Below, one piece after another: positions 25,817 to 34,858 of a stretch of 64,000 nt of DNA (the stretch's first letter is position 1; each line of letters opens with the position of its first letter). Under the pieces are notes generated by a model. The model worked only from the letters and a program-made list of their open reading frames with translations. It was not told the origin of the DNA and did no database searches. Source of the DNA: Pseudorhodobacter antarcticus (GTDB taxonomy: Bacteria > Pseudomonadota > Alphaproteobacteria > Rhodobacterales > Rhodobacteraceae); assembly GCA_945860375.1 (NCBI GenBank), contig CAMAQR010000001.1, positions 62,001 through 126,000 of the forward strand, given 5' to 3'. The translations under genes and the position numbers were made by a program.

Positions 25817-27741
25817 TTCTTGTTCTCCAGATACCGGCGTTTGGCTTCCTCTTGGCGACCAAAATCACGCACCATCGTTTCGATGGCCACTTCGTCAGAT
25901 TTGTCGGCATATCTGAATTCACTGTCCGCATAGCGGTTGATTTCCTGCACCACCATGTCGACAGAGATGGACTTCATCAGACCTTTGATCATCAGAAGTT
26001 TTTCATCATATCCCTTGAATAAGAACAGATCTGGATTTTCCATCCATTCATCTGGGAGCTCAAAATCCATGGCACGAACTTTGACCGCGTCCGTGATGTT
26101 CTTGATGGCGCGCCCCGTGAACCGTTCGTCTGCCTTCTGAATGGCCTTCAGATAGGTGCCAAGCTTGGCCAGCGTGTCCAACCTCCCCAAATCTTGGGAA
26201 ACCTGATCCCACACCTTGAGCAATCCTTCTTCATGTGGCTTGGCATAGCCTTCAAAGCTGGCCGAAACCGCCTTTTTGATTTCCTGTGCAGCAAAGAGAT
26301 TGTGCTCTCCCATCGGGATCGCATGACCTTTCCCCAAAAGCAGCGCCAAGATGTCGATATAATCTTCGCGGCTTTGGGGGCCATCAACCAAGAACCGTGC
26401 CCCGGCGCGCTGGCGCAGAGCATCATCCACATTTTCAGGATAGTTCGAGAACATGCCAAATGTGCAGTTCCCTCGAACCACCGTATTGGCCCCTGCAAAC
26501 GCGCCCATGAAAACTGCCGTGACCTCCTGTTGCCCCGCAGACGACTGGCGATCCCCCCGCTTGCCCGCCACCTGATCAATGTCATCAATCGTTCCAAAGC
26601 CAATGATGGCAGGGTCAATTACATTGTCTATGAACGCTTTGGCATTTTGACCGGATTTGCCTTGATAACTGTCGATCTGGTCAATTGAGAAGTTCTGATA
26701 GCGAAAAGGATAGCCCGCGACCTTGCAATAGCCGTCAAGCAGACCAGCCATCATTTGGATCAACGTGGTCTTGCCAGTTCCCGGCTTGCCATCCCCCATA
26801 AACGTAAAGATAAAGCCGCCCAGTTCCGCAAACGGGTTCAGCTTCCTGTCAAAATCATAAGCCATGAGCATTTTCGCCAACCGCAAACTTTGGTATTTTG
26901 CGATATGGTTGCCAACAACGTCGGTTGGCTTTTTGAACTGCATCGTCAAAGCGCCGCCTTTGGACGCGCGGGCGGGCTTGAACCCGGCGATGGCCAGATT
27001 GTCCGCCTCTACCCGCCACGCGCCCGAGGTAAACGCGTCCAACCGTGGCGCTGTTTGAGCACGCTGGGCCACCCGCTGCATCAGAGCTTCGCAAAAGGCA
27101 GCAATTGCGGCGATCAAACGGGGCTCATCCGTCGCAATCATGCCGATATCCTGATCCAGTTCCCACAAGGCACCCTGCAACGCGAGGGGGGCATTGTCGG
27201 TCAAAACCTCCTCGATCGCACCAACCTCAACCGTCATTGTTCCCAGTTGCGGAGCCAGCAGAAATGCGGTGGCACTGGCAAAAACAAACAGAGACAAAAG
27301 AGCCTCCGCTGCCAAGAGTTCCGTGAACTCGGAGCGCCTTGCTTCGGGCAGGCGCCCCTCCAGATTGCCCTTCTTCAGCTCAGCCAGCCCGGATTGGGCG
27401 GCAAATGTTTCCGCCATTGCCAGCGCAATCGCCACCCCGCGCCGCAGCGCTTGCAAGGCGCTGGCCTGCGTGGGTGACACCAATCCATCACCCAACCCTT
27501 CGACACGCTCTATCAACCGCACACCGCCCGGCCGCGCCGTGGACCGCGTCGCCATGCCCGGAACGGTAGAACGGAACCGGGGCCGCGTTCCAATTCCGGG
27601 CGAGCGCTCAACCAAAGCCACATCGACAGCTTTGGCAAGCCGCGGCGCGTGATCGAACCCGGTCAGCAGACCCAAAGCCGCTTCATACTGCGCCTTGATT
27701 GTGTCTTCCCGCAGTTCCATCGTGTCGCGCCCAGACGTCAT
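25813..27741 (-). CDS. AAA+ ATPase (AAA operon, gene 5)
   Basis: 642 residues from the ATG at 27741, which has AAGGGGG five bases upstream. Residues 1 to about 290 are a helical N-terminal region with no motif I know. The ATPase core follows: Walker A GDGKPGTGKTT (about 316-326), a Walker B-like stretch AIIGFGTIDDIDQ (Asp386/Asp387 in place of the usual Asp-Glu), and DDALRQRAGARF with candidate arginine fingers, resembling sensor/finger regions of MoxR-type and related AAA+ proteins. No protease domain is fused. It is embedded between genes for membrane and coiled-coil proteins, so it probably remodels a membrane-linked partner; that is inference. Confidence 0.85.
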   Translation of the reverse strand: MTSGRDTMELREDTIKAQYEAALGLLTGFDHAPRLAKAVDVALVERSPGIGTRPRFRSTVPGMATRSTARPGGVRLIERVEGLGDGLVSPTQASALQALRRGVAIALAMAETFAAQSGLAELKKGNLEGRLPEARRSEFTELLAAEALLSLFVFASATAFLLAPQLGTMTVEVGAIEEVLTDNAPLALQGALWELDQDIGMIATDEPRLIAAIAAFCEALMQRVAQRAQTAPRLDAFTSGAWRVEADNLAIAGFKPARASKGGALTMQFKKPTDVVGNHIAKYQSLRLAKMLMAYDFDRKLNPFAELGGFIFTFMGDGKPGTGKTTLIQMMAGLLDGYCKVAGYPFRYQNFSIDQIDSYQGKSGQNAKAFIDNVIDPAIIGFGTIDDIDQVAGKRGDRQSSAGQQEVTAVFMGAFAGANTVVRGNCTFGMFSNYPENVDDALRQRAGARFLVDGPQSREDYIDILALLLGKGHAIPMGEHNLFAAQEIKKAVSASFEGYAKPHEEGLLKVWDQVSQDLGRLDTLAKLGTYLKAIQKADERFTGRAIKNITDAVKVRAMDFELPDEWMENPDLFLFKGYDEKLLMIKGLMKSISVDMVVQEINRYADSEFRYADKSDEVAIETMVRDFGRQEEAKRRYLENKK

Positions 27742-27751
27742 TTTGGCCCCC

Positions 27752-27952
27752 TTACAGTTTGTCTGAGATCGGGCATTTCGCCAGATCACCGCCACAATTC
27801 AACGGCTTGCCCGATCCTTTGGGTGCAATGCTGTCGGTGTGAACGCAATAGGGCACCGCCACCCGGCGCGGCGCGAATTCTTTTGCGCCGGGGTAATGTG
27901 CGTTGCTACGTTCGACCTTCATTTCGGTGCGGTAAAACTGACATTTCGTCAT
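27752..27952 (-). CDS. Small Cys-containing protein (66 aa; AAA operon, gene 4)
   Basis: 66 residues with four Cys (4, 36, 53, 60) in the contexts CQFYR, PYCVH, LNCGG and AKCPI; they could bind a metal or form disulfides. No signal peptide. The ATG at 27952 has AAGGAC upstream. It sits 10 bp before the AAA gene and 15 bp after the gene before it. I do not recognise it. Its conserved-looking spacing and operon place make it real. Confidence 0.7.
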   Translation of the reverse strand: MTKCQFYRTEMKVERSNAHYPGAKEFAPRRVAVPYCVHTDSIAPKGSGKPLNCGGDLAKCPISDKL

Positions 27953-27967
27953 TGGACTGTCCTTTTG

Positions 27968-29104
27968 TTAGGCCGGAATGATCCGGCCGTCTGTTCCCAC
28001 GACAAATTTGCGCAAGTCGCGAAAGCCGGGCGGGTTCAGTTCTGCCAGAACCTGATAGGGCGTCTCGGGCAAGATCACCATGCGTTCCGTCTTGCTGGCT
28101 CCGGTTTCGGCGCCTTGGAACGGGTCCAGCCGGAAGATTTGCTGCGGACGCATCGAAAACCAGCCGTCCTTGATGTCTTCTTCGCGGTCGGAAATCAGAT
28201 CCTCGACCGTCCAGACCAAGGCCCAATCGCTGCCGTCCGGGGCCTGCGCATTGGCCAGCACCTCTGAGATCGGCCCCGATTGCAGGGTGAAATCGTGGCT
28301 GTACATCGGGCCAAGGGTGATCCGGCGCAGGCGTTTGGGGTGGGTTTCGGGGAAATCCTTGTCAAACCCCTGCGCAATCGTCAGCAATTTCAAACCGTTG
28401 AGTGACTGCGCCATCAGATGTGCCTGCACCATCGGCCAGCGCCGATCATCATTCGGCAGCGCCTTCTTGCCGCTGTCTTCAACATCCAGCAAATAGACCA
28501 CCGGAAGGTTGGCTTGTGCGTCATAGACCGCCCAGTGCACCAGATAGTGGCGGCGGTCGTTGCCGTTGTAGCTGACATCCTCGATCCACTGGCAATCGGG
28601 ATCATTGCGTGCCCAGAACAGGCCACCCTGCGCCAACGTCTCATAATAAAGCCGCTGCGACAGCGCGAATTGCAACTGCACCGGCACGGTCAGATCACGC
28701 ACGATCTGGCGCACCATACGGTCTTTCAACTCGGCCTCGGCGGCCATGCCGCCCAGATGTCTGGTGACTTGGGCGGCGTCCAGCGCCATCACCATCAATT
28801 CCTGCGCCACTGGAAAGCCGGATTCGTGGCGGTCAAAGGTGAGCTTGGGTGAGCCTTCCGCCCGCCCGGTCATCAAGTACTTGTGGGACAGCGCCTTGAA
28901 CGTCGCCGTCAGCGCCGTCAGATAGCGCCCCAGGGTCCGCGCCTCGGTCCGCGTCAGACGGCCCTCGGCCTCGACTTCACCTGCCACCCGCAACAGATGC
29001 CCGGTGATGCGTTCGAACTTGGCAAAATAGCGCCGCGCGACGAGGGTGTCGCACAGCTCCATATGGTCGTTGGTCAGTTGGTCTTTGATGGAACTATCCG
29101 ACAT
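27968..29104 (-). CDS. Soluble protein of unknown function (378 aa; AAA operon, gene 3)
   Basis: 378 residues, no membrane segment. The N-terminal third is mostly helical (MELCDTLVARRYFAKFERI) and the rest mixed. A central acidic stretch, YLLDVEDSGKK, and a C-terminal beta-rich part are visible. No catalytic motif recognised. Starts at 29104 or 29116 both overlap the preceding membrane-protein gene; 29104 gives an 11-bp overlap with GGGGCG in front. It probably works with the neighbouring ATPase. Confidence 0.75.
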   Translation of the reverse strand: MSDSSIKDQLTNDHMELCDTLVARRYFAKFERITGHLLRVAGEVEAEGRLTRTEARTLGRYLTALTATFKALSHKYLMTGRAEGSPKLTFDRHESGFPVAQELMVMALDAAQVTRHLGGMAAEAELKDRMVRQIVRDLTVPVQLQFALSQRLYYETLAQGGLFWARNDPDCQWIEDVSYNGNDRRHYLVHWAVYDAQANLPVVYLLDVEDSGKKALPNDDRRWPMVQAHLMAQSLNGLKLLTIAQGFDKDFPETHPKRLRRITLGPMYSHDFTLQSGPISEVLANAQAPDGSDWALVWTVEDLISDREEDIKDGWFSMRPQQIFRLDPFQGAETGASKTERMVILPETPYQVLAELNPPGFRDLRKFVVGTDGRIIPA

Positions 29105-29498
29105 TGTTCGCCCCATCTTGAGCGGCTGCATAAACCTTCGTTACCTTTCGGTAGACCCATCCATATGGCCCGCTTGGTGGCGCATTCTTGAGGAACCTAT
29201 CGTTCGCCATAACCTGGCCAACCCAGCTGCCAAAACGCAACCCGGTCAGAAACTGAATCAACTCCGCGTATTTCCAAAATACGAAATACCCGAATGCTCC
29301 AATATACCAAATAGTTACAACGCTGAATGCCACCCACAACGGCCAGAGCAGAATATACCCGGCAAGCTTGGTCAGCTGTAGCCAAGTTTGATCGTGGTGC
29401 CCACGTTGCGCGATCACTACAATAACTACGGCAATGGGTCCCATCAACGCGGCGTAGACAAAAGATGCCCACGCCCAATATCGTGTCCTAGCACTCAT
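29094..29498 (-). CDS. Membrane protein (134 aa; AAA operon, gene 2)
   Basis: 134 residues. One transmembrane helix at about 8-29, then a longer hydrophobic region at about 43-76 that could hold one or two helices, and a soluble C-terminal tail of about 55 residues. The ATG at 29498 overlaps the stop of the coiled-coil gene by 4 bp. No family recognised. It could anchor the complex at the membrane. Confidence 0.75.
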   Translation of the reverse strand: MSARTRYWAWASFVYAALMGPIAVVIVVIAQRGHHDQTWLQLTKLAGYILLWPLWVAFSVVTIWYIGAFGYFVFWKYAELIQFLTGLRFGSWVGQVMANDRFLKNAPPSGPYGWVYRKVTKVYAAAQDGANNVG

Positions 29499-30568
29499 TC
29501 CCCATACGCATTCTTGTCGTGCTTCTCGACAATCTTGGCAAAGCGCCGGGCAAAGCGTTCATCGGCCTTGGCTTTCTGCTCCAGCACCGCGCGGGCGAAG
29601 ACCATGTGCTGCTCATGGCTTTCCAGCATGTCGGCCATCTTGTCATTGGTGGCCGCCCCAATCGCCGCCATCGCCGCCTGCGCCTCTTGGTCGGTTTTGA
29701 CGCCGATTTCATTGATCCGGTGGGCCACATCCTGCTGTTGCGCGGTCTTCAGACTGCTGGTCAGCGCGTCATACAGTACCACGCGCTGCTTGGTGTCCGT
29801 CTGCAGTTTATTGATCAAAACCAACTGGGTAGCCGCCTGATTGGTCAGGCTGTCCACCCAGGTCTTGCCCTTTTCGATATAGCGCTCCAGCGTCTGCGAT
29901 TTTGCCAAATGCACCTGCTCGTCCTGCACCAGCGCGTTGTAGCGCCCATTCAGCCCGGCCAGTTCGGTTTCCAGTTTCGTCCGCGCCGCTGCATCCTGTT
30001 CGACCGATATCTTGTTTTCCAGCTCAATGATTTTCGGATCCATGGCCGAAATTTCGGCCCGCACCGATTCCAGATCGCCCACTGTCACCTCGCGTTCGGT
30101 CAGGGTGCTGCCAAGGTTCACCTCGACTTTGGTTTTCTGAGTGTTCAGCAAATCCAACTGACCCTGCAACAGCCGCACGATGATGTCGGACTTGGAAATC
30201 AGATCCTGCAACTTGCTGTCAATCGACGCCGTGCGCATCCGCTCTTGCCGCATCGACTCCGATTTGGCGTCCGAGAAAATGCCGATGAACGATTCCATCC
30301 CGGTTTTCGACCGCATCTCATCGAAGTCCTTGGAGAACCCCGCCGTCACGTCATCCAAGCCCATGATCAGTTCGGCGATGTTGGCGTTCATCAGGTCGGT
30401 GTGCTGATGCACATCCTCCAAGGTGGCATTTTCGATGTCGACCGCCACCTCGCCCGCGTCCAGCTTGGACCGCGCGGCCTCAATCTTGCCGGTGATCTCG
30501 GAAATCTTCGCCTGCGCTGCGGCCACCTGAGCCTGGCTTTCCTTGATCTGCGTGTCGAAATCGGCCAT
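29495..30568 (-). CDS. Long coiled-coil protein, TelA-like in layout (AAA operon, gene 1)
   Basis: 357 residues from the ATG at 30568, with GGAGGGTCCA directly upstream; a longer frame to 30619 has no good site. Almost all of it is predicted helix: heptad-like stretches at about 4-50 (AQVAAAQAKISEITGKIE), 115-235 and 290-357. The layout, LERYIEKGKTW then a long helical C-terminus, recalls TelA/KlaA toxic-anion-resistance proteins, but the TelA core motif is not visible, so this is only a resemblance. It is the promoter-proximal gene and so would be made in the largest amount, as expected of a scaffold. Confidence 0.75.
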   Translation of the reverse strand: MADFDTQIKESQAQVAAAQAKISEITGKIEAARSKLDAGEVAVDIENATLEDVHQHTDLMNANIAELIMGLDDVTAGFSKDFDEMRSKTGMESFIGIFSDAKSESMRQERMRTASIDSKLQDLISKSDIIVRLLQGQLDLLNTQKTKVEVNLGSTLTEREVTVGDLESVRAEISAMDPKIIELENKISVEQDAAARTKLETELAGLNGRYNALVQDEQVHLAKSQTLERYIEKGKTWVDSLTNQAATQLVLINKLQTDTKQRVVLYDALTSSLKTAQQQDVAHRINEIGVKTDQEAQAAMAAIGAATNDKMADMLESHEQHMVFARAVLEQKAKADERFARRFAKIVEKHDKNAYGE

Positions 30569-30678
30569 TGGACCCTCCGTTAGAATGACTTGCCTTGATA
30601 TAGGCATGTTAATTGACATTACATCTACAGGGCAATAAAATAGTTCCCCGCATCGGACCCCTGCGGGACTCTGCCCCT

Positions 30679-31708
30679 ATGACCGATGCAGCCATCCTTG
30701 CCCAAGTATCGGCCCGTCGCCAAGCGCTTATTGACCTGACCCAAAACCTTATCCGCATCCCAACGCTGAATCCATCGGGCGCGCCTGTTCCCACCTTCGG
30801 TGATGATCTGGCTGCGCGGTTGGAATCGCTCGGGTTCGTCACCCAATTCGTCCGCACCCATGGGCCCGCTGGCAATACCAACGCCTCCCCGCGCGGGAAT
30901 CTGATTGCGCGGATTGAAAACGGGCCGGTGACGCTTTGCATGTCAACAGCCATCAAGACGCGGTCAAGGTGGGCCATGGCCGAACCCGCGAACCGTTTGG
31001 GTGCACGTTGGAAGGGGGCCGGATTTACGGCCGCGGGGCCTGCGATGTGAAGGGTGGATCAACCGGCTGCATCGAGCTTTTCACCATGGCGGACGAGGAG
31101 TCGGGCGGCTACCACAGTGTCGCCCACCTTGCCGAACACCATCATTTCGCGCCGGCCGGCCATGTCATCATCCCCAACCCCGTGCACAAGGGCCGCATCT
31201 GTTCGGGCCACCGCGGAATGTGGTGGGCCAGGTTGGCAACTCATGGCCGCAGTGCCGGTGATGCCCGAAGGCGCGCGCCAATCCACGCTGAAAACCACCT
31301 CCGTCCACGGCGGCGCGGCGGATCTTTCCCCCAAAGACGCCTCCCTGCCACGCCTGCGGGGTAGACCGCTGCCGCATCGTGATTGACCCGCGCCCTATGA
31401 TTGAAAAGGGTGCGGCGGCGGTCAAACGGGCAATCACCGACGTGGCAACCCGCGCCCGTGACGCACCGATTGCCCGCTCTGACGCCGCAGCCATCGACCG
31501 AGTTCTGGCCTAAGCGGCGGATTATGGCGTCTTGCTTGGCACTTATGACCAAGAACCCATCGCCCCGCATCGGGCGGCTTCAAAACTGAATCGCCTTTGG
31601 GCCGGGTTTGCTGCATTTGGCGACCAGTCCGATGCATGGATTGACGTTCAGGACATGGAGGCCAGCGCCAAGAGGATGGCCTTGCTGCTGCAAGATCTGC
31701 TGGCCTGA
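30679..31708 (+). pseudogene. M20-family metallopeptidase (ArgE/DapE-like), eroded
   Basis: Pieces of one M20 deacylase lie in order but in different frames. An N-terminal part from the ATG at 30679 (LARRQALIDLTQNLIRIP-like) runs to about 30935. A shift follows to a frame with SHQDAVKVGHGRT and GRIYGRGACDVKGG (metal-binding His/Asp region). After an internal deletion come ADEESGG and GRICSGHRGMWW. Later fragments include PEGARQST, RCRIVIDPRP, a stop at 31511, and a final LLLQDLLA before the TGA at 31706. The metal-site sequence is present but the protein cannot be made as one chain. Confidence 0.85.
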
Positions 31709-31712
31709 TTCA

Positions 31713-31754
31713 CATTGGTCCAAATATCCCGGGGGTCCGGGGGCAGGCCCCCGG
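31713..31754 (+). repeat. Copy C of the CAAATATCC intergenic element with GC hairpin
   Basis: ATTGGTCCAAATATCCCGGGGGT is followed by the hairpin CCGGGGG-CAGG-CCCCCGG (31737-31754, 7-bp stem, 4-base loop). It fills the 55-bp gap between the peptidase pseudogene and the panC stop, and may act as a terminator for either strand. It shares its core with copy A at 11250-11276. Confidence 0.65.
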
Positions 31755-31763
31755 TATTTGCCG

Positions 31764-32603
31764 CTAAACCGGAATATTGTCGATCAGACGCACGCCGTCC
31801 AGCCAAGCTGCGGCCAGCATCCGGCGCGGTCTTTGGATGTCATCCGAGGGCATCAATGTTTCGGCATCACGCAGTTCGATGTACTCCACCCGCTCGAAAC
31901 CCGCATGTCGCAGCTTTTCGGCAGCTTCGCGGATCGCCATTCGGTCAGACTGGCCTGCACGTATATCGATGGCGGCACTGCTGATTGCGGCAAAAAGCAC
32001 GCCGGCAATCGCGCGTCCCTGCGACGTCAGGCGGATGTTGCGCGACGACATGGCCAGTCCATCGGACTCACGGATGGTTTCGCAGCCAACAATGGTGATG
32101 GGCAGGTTAAGATCACGCACCAAGCGCAAAACGACCTGCAACTGCTGCCAGTCTTTTTGACCGAAATAGCCTCGGTCGGCCATGGTCATGCCGAAAAGCT
32201 TTGTCACCACGGTTGCCACACCGTCGAAATGGCCCGGTCGCATCCGGCCTTCCAAAGGCTCCGACACCCCGCCAACCGAAACGGTGGAGCTGAAGCCTTC
32301 AGGATACACCGCTTCCGGCGAGGGCGCGAAAATCAAGTCGGCCCCGACCGTCCGCAACAGTGACGCATCGGCCGCTTCCGTGCGGGGATATTTCTTCAGA
32401 TCATCGGGGTTGTTGAACTGCTTGGGGTTGACAAAAATCGTCACGATCACCCGATCACAGTCCTTTTTCGCGGCGCGGGCCAGCGACAAATGCCCTTCAT
32501 GCAGCGCGCCCATGGTCGGAACCACGCCAACACTCTGCCCCAGAGCCTTCCATGCGCGCACTTGTGCGCGCAGGTCCGCCACCCGCCGGATGATCAGTGT
32601 CAA
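31764..32603 (-). CDS. panC: Pantoate-beta-alanine ligase
   Basis: Joins pantoate and beta-alanine with ATP to give pantothenate, the CoA precursor. 279 residues. The HIGH-type nucleotide loop [13 protein letters not shown], the FVNPKQF block, and the KMSKS-like MSSRN are intact. The start is a TTG at 32603 overlapping the panB stop by 3 bases (TTGA), with GAAGGGG upstream; the next ATG lies inside the ATP loop and would destroy it. It forms the panBC operon. Confidence 0.95.
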   Translation of the reverse strand: MTLIIRRVADLRAQVRAWKALGQSVGVVPTMGALHEGHLSLARAAKKDCDRVIVTIFVNPKQFNNPDDLKKYPRTEAADASLLRTVGADLIFAPSPEAVYPEGFSSTVSVGGVSEPLEGRMRPGHFDGVATVVTKLFGMTMADRGYFGQKDWQQLQVVLRLVRDLNLPITIVGCETIRESDGLAMSSRNIRLTSQGRAIAGVLFAAISSAAIDIRAGQSDRMAIREAAEKLRHAGFERVEYIELRDAETLMPSDDIQRPRRMLAAAWLDGVRLIDNIPV

Positions 32604-33436
32604 GACTTCGGCCCCTTCGCCAGCACATCGGCAAAGCCATGCTCGGGCCTTGGGAATGTGCGATTGCGGACTTCGGCGGCGTAATCGGCAATTGCAGCGT
32701 CGGCGGTTGCGCCCAATTCGGCGTAGCGTTTGACAAATTTGGGCCGGAACTCGGTGAAAAGGCCCAGCATGTCATCGACCACCAGCACTTGGCCATCACA
32801 TTGCGCACCCGCGCCAATACCGATCGTCGGGATTTCCAGTCCTTGCGTGATCCGCGCTGCAAGCCCGACCGGCACCTTTTCCAACACCACCGCAAAAGCC
32901 CCCGCCGCCTCTACCGCGCGGGCATCGGCCATCACGCCCTCGGCCTCATCATCGCGGCCCACCACTTTGTAACCACCAAGCGTGTTCACCGATTGCGGCG
33001 TCAGCCCGATGTGCGCCATCACCGGCACGCCGCGCTTGGTCAGGAACGCGATGGTCTCGGCCATATGCACGCCACCCTCCAGCTTTACGCAGGGGGCACC
33101 AGTTTCGGCCATCAGCCGCGCCGCGTTGCGGTAGGCTTGCTGTGGGCTTTCTTCATAGCTGCCAAAGGGCATGTCAATGATCGGCATCGCGCGGGTCAAA
33201 CCGCGCACCACCGACCGCCCGTGCAGGATCATCATCTCCATCGTCACTCCAAGCGTGCTTGGCATGCCGTGCAGCACCATTCCAACCGAATCGCCGACCA
33301 GCGCCATGTCGCAATGGGGATCGACCAGTCTCGCCATCGGGGTTGTGTAGGCGGTCAGCACCACAAGCGGCAGCTGACCTTTGCGCGCCCGGATGTCAGG
33401 GGGCAAAACCGCGCGAACGGGGGAGGTTGCGCTCAT
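32600..33436 (-). CDS. panB: 3-methyl-2-oxobutanoate hydroxymethyltransferase
   Basis: First committed step of pantothenate synthesis, adding a hydroxymethyl group from 5,10-methylene-THF to ketoisovalerate. 278 residues. Conserved parts are [13 protein letters not shown], the metal-binding LVGDSVGMV, the catalytic-Glu stretch VVLEKVP and IGIGAG. The ATG at 33436 has GGAGCC upstream; a frame to 33478 is open but not family-like. It is divergent from the cupin gene over 112 bp. Confidence 0.95.
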   Translation of the reverse strand: MSATSPVRAVLPPDIRARKGQLPLVVLTAYTTPMARLVDPHCDMALVGDSVGMVLHGMPSTLGVTMEMMILHGRSVVRGLTRAMPIIDMPFGSYEESPQQAYRNAARLMAETGAPCVKLEGGVHMAETIAFLTKRGVPVMAHIGLTPQSVNTLGGYKVVGRDDEAEGVMADARAVEAAGAFAVVLEKVPVGLAARITQGLEIPTIGIGAGAQCDGQVLVVDDMLGLFTEFRPKFVKRYAELGATADAAIADYAAEVRNRTFPRPEHGFADVLAKGPKS

Positions 33437-33548
33437 GATAGGCTCCGTGGATGATCGACCTGCACAGTATATGGGCACAGCTTTGCCGCAACAGCAAGAT
33501 TCTTACGCCGCGTTGCAGCGCTCGCTTGCCACCAAACAGGAGACTGCC

Positions 33549-33890
33549 ATGCCACAACTTCTGCGCGTCGACCAAAGCGCCGTCCCGGCTGAAATCACCC
33601 GGCCAGACCCGACAAAGGTTTTGTCAGGCGATCCGGTACATACAACCTGGAACATTGAGGACAGCGACGGGCTTTACTGTGGCTTGTGGCAATCCACCCC
33701 CGGAAAGTGGCGGGTGTCCTATGCCGAGTGGGAGTATGTCTACATCCATTCCGGCCATTCGATCCTGACCGATCAAATGGGAACGGCCACCCCCTTGCGT
33801 GCGGGTGACCGTTTCATCATTCGCCCCGGGTTTGAAGGCACTTGGGACGTGCTTGAAACAACCCTGAAAGACTATGTGATCCGCAGTTAG
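33549..33890 (+). CDS. Cupin-fold protein (DUF861/EutQ-like cupin)
   Basis: 113 residues, single-domain cupin. It reads TTWNIEDSDGLYCGLWQSTPGKWRVSY, then EWEYVYIHSGHSILTD and AGDRFIIRPGFEGTWDVLE, the usual cupin_3 pattern with a Glu/His metal-site region. Substrate unknown. The ATG at 33549 has AGGAGACTGCC upstream. Its stop (33888-33890) overlaps the stop of the convergent L,D-transpeptidase gene: the two stops share the bases TTAG. Confidence 0.85.
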   Translation: MPQLLRVDQSAVPAEITRPDPTKVLSGDPVHTTWNIEDSDGLYCGLWQSTPGKWRVSYAEWEYVYIHSGHSILTDQMGTATPLRAGDRFIIRPGFEGTWDVLETTLKDYVIRS

Positions 33891-34795
33891 CTGGCGTCTG
33901 CCACCTCGGCCACAGGCAGCGGCGGGCAATCTGCCGCGCCGATCCCCTTGCGTTTGCAGGCCGAAAGCCGCTTTTTGTCAGCTTTCACGGCCTCTTTGGC
34001 GGCCTTTTCGGCGGCCAAAGCGTCGGCTTCGACCCTCGCGGCCTCTTCGGCGATGATCGCGGCAGCGTCCACTTCCTTTTGCGCAATGTTCTCAGGCGTC
34101 TCTGGCACGGCTCGACCATAGGCGTCGTCCATATAGGGGCCTTCGATGGCAAGGCTTTCCTCCAGCGCGCGCACCTTCACGCGGGTGCCCATGTCGACAC
34201 GGTCGTACAATTCGATGGCGTCCTGATTGAACAACCGGATGCAGCCCGCCGAAGTGGCATGACCGATCGTTTCGTTCTGGATGGTGCCGTGAATGCGGAA
34301 CATCGAGTCGCGGCCCCCCCGGTACAGATACAAGGCCCGCGCGCCCAAGGGATTGTCCAAACCGCCAGCCCTACCGCCAGCGTATTCGGCGTAAAGATCA
34401 GGACGTGTCCGCACCATATTCGCGGTCGGCTGCCAGGACGGCCACTTCTCCTTGCGCCCAATCACCCCATTGCCGCGGAACGACAGACCTTCCCGGCCCA
34501 CCGCGATGCCGTACCGCATGGCACGGCCGTTTTCCAAAACGTGGTACAGCTTGCGCGAGAACGTATCGACGACAATGGTTCCGGGGGCCTCGTCGCCCTT
34601 GTAGTCCACCTCCGTGCGCGCGCGGTCTTCGGCCAGAAGATGCGCTTCCACCGGCTGGATGAAAAAGCCTTCATCTTCGACCCCTTCGTAACCCGGAACC
34701 ACTTGTGGCGGGGCATCGCTTTGTTTTGGCGCACCGCAGGCGGCAAGCGCGGACAGCGCCAGAACGGAAAGCAGGCGAAGGGCGTAATTGGTCAC
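33887..34795 (-). CDS. L,D-transpeptidase (YkuD) lipoprotein
   Basis: 302 residues. Signal peptide with lipobox LAAC (lipidated Cys20), so it should sit in the envelope. The YkuD catalytic signature runs from His169 (RIHGT) to Cys185 (SAGCIRL). Such enzymes form 3-3 peptidoglycan cross-links or attach proteins to the wall. After residue 230 there is an Ala/Glu/Lys-rich helical tail ending in CKRKG. A good promoter lies upstream at 34830-34858. Which substrate it uses cannot be told. Confidence 0.9.
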   Translation of the reverse strand: MTNYALRLLSVLALSALAACGAPKQSDAPPQVVPGYEGVEDEGFFIQPVEAHLLAEDRARTEVDYKGDEAPGTIVVDTFSRKLYHVLENGRAMRYGIAVGREGLSFRGNGVIGRKEKWPSWQPTANMVRTRPDLYAEYAGGRAGGLDNPLGARALYLYRGGRDSMFRIHGTIQNETIGHATSAGCIRLFNQDAIELYDRVDMGTRVKVRALEESLAIEGPYMDDAYGRAVPETPENIAQKEVDAAAIIAEEAARVEADALAAEKAAKEAVKADKKRLSACKRKGIGAADCPPLPVAEVADAS

Positions 34796-34829
34796 GGTTC
34801 AGACTCGACGGTTGGAAAAGTTCAGGGAA

Positions 34830-34858
34830 CCTAGCGCCAGCCCTGCCCTATCCGTCAA
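34830..34858 (-). promoter_or_regulatory. Sigma-70 promoter of the L,D-transpeptidase gene
   Basis: On the minus strand: TTGACG (34858-34853), 17-base spacer, GCTAGG (34835-34830), about 35 bases before the start codon at 34795. TTGACG with a GCTAGG-type -10 is typical of this order as I recall. The rest of the 289-bp gap to 35085 holds no accepted gene. Confidence 0.6.
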
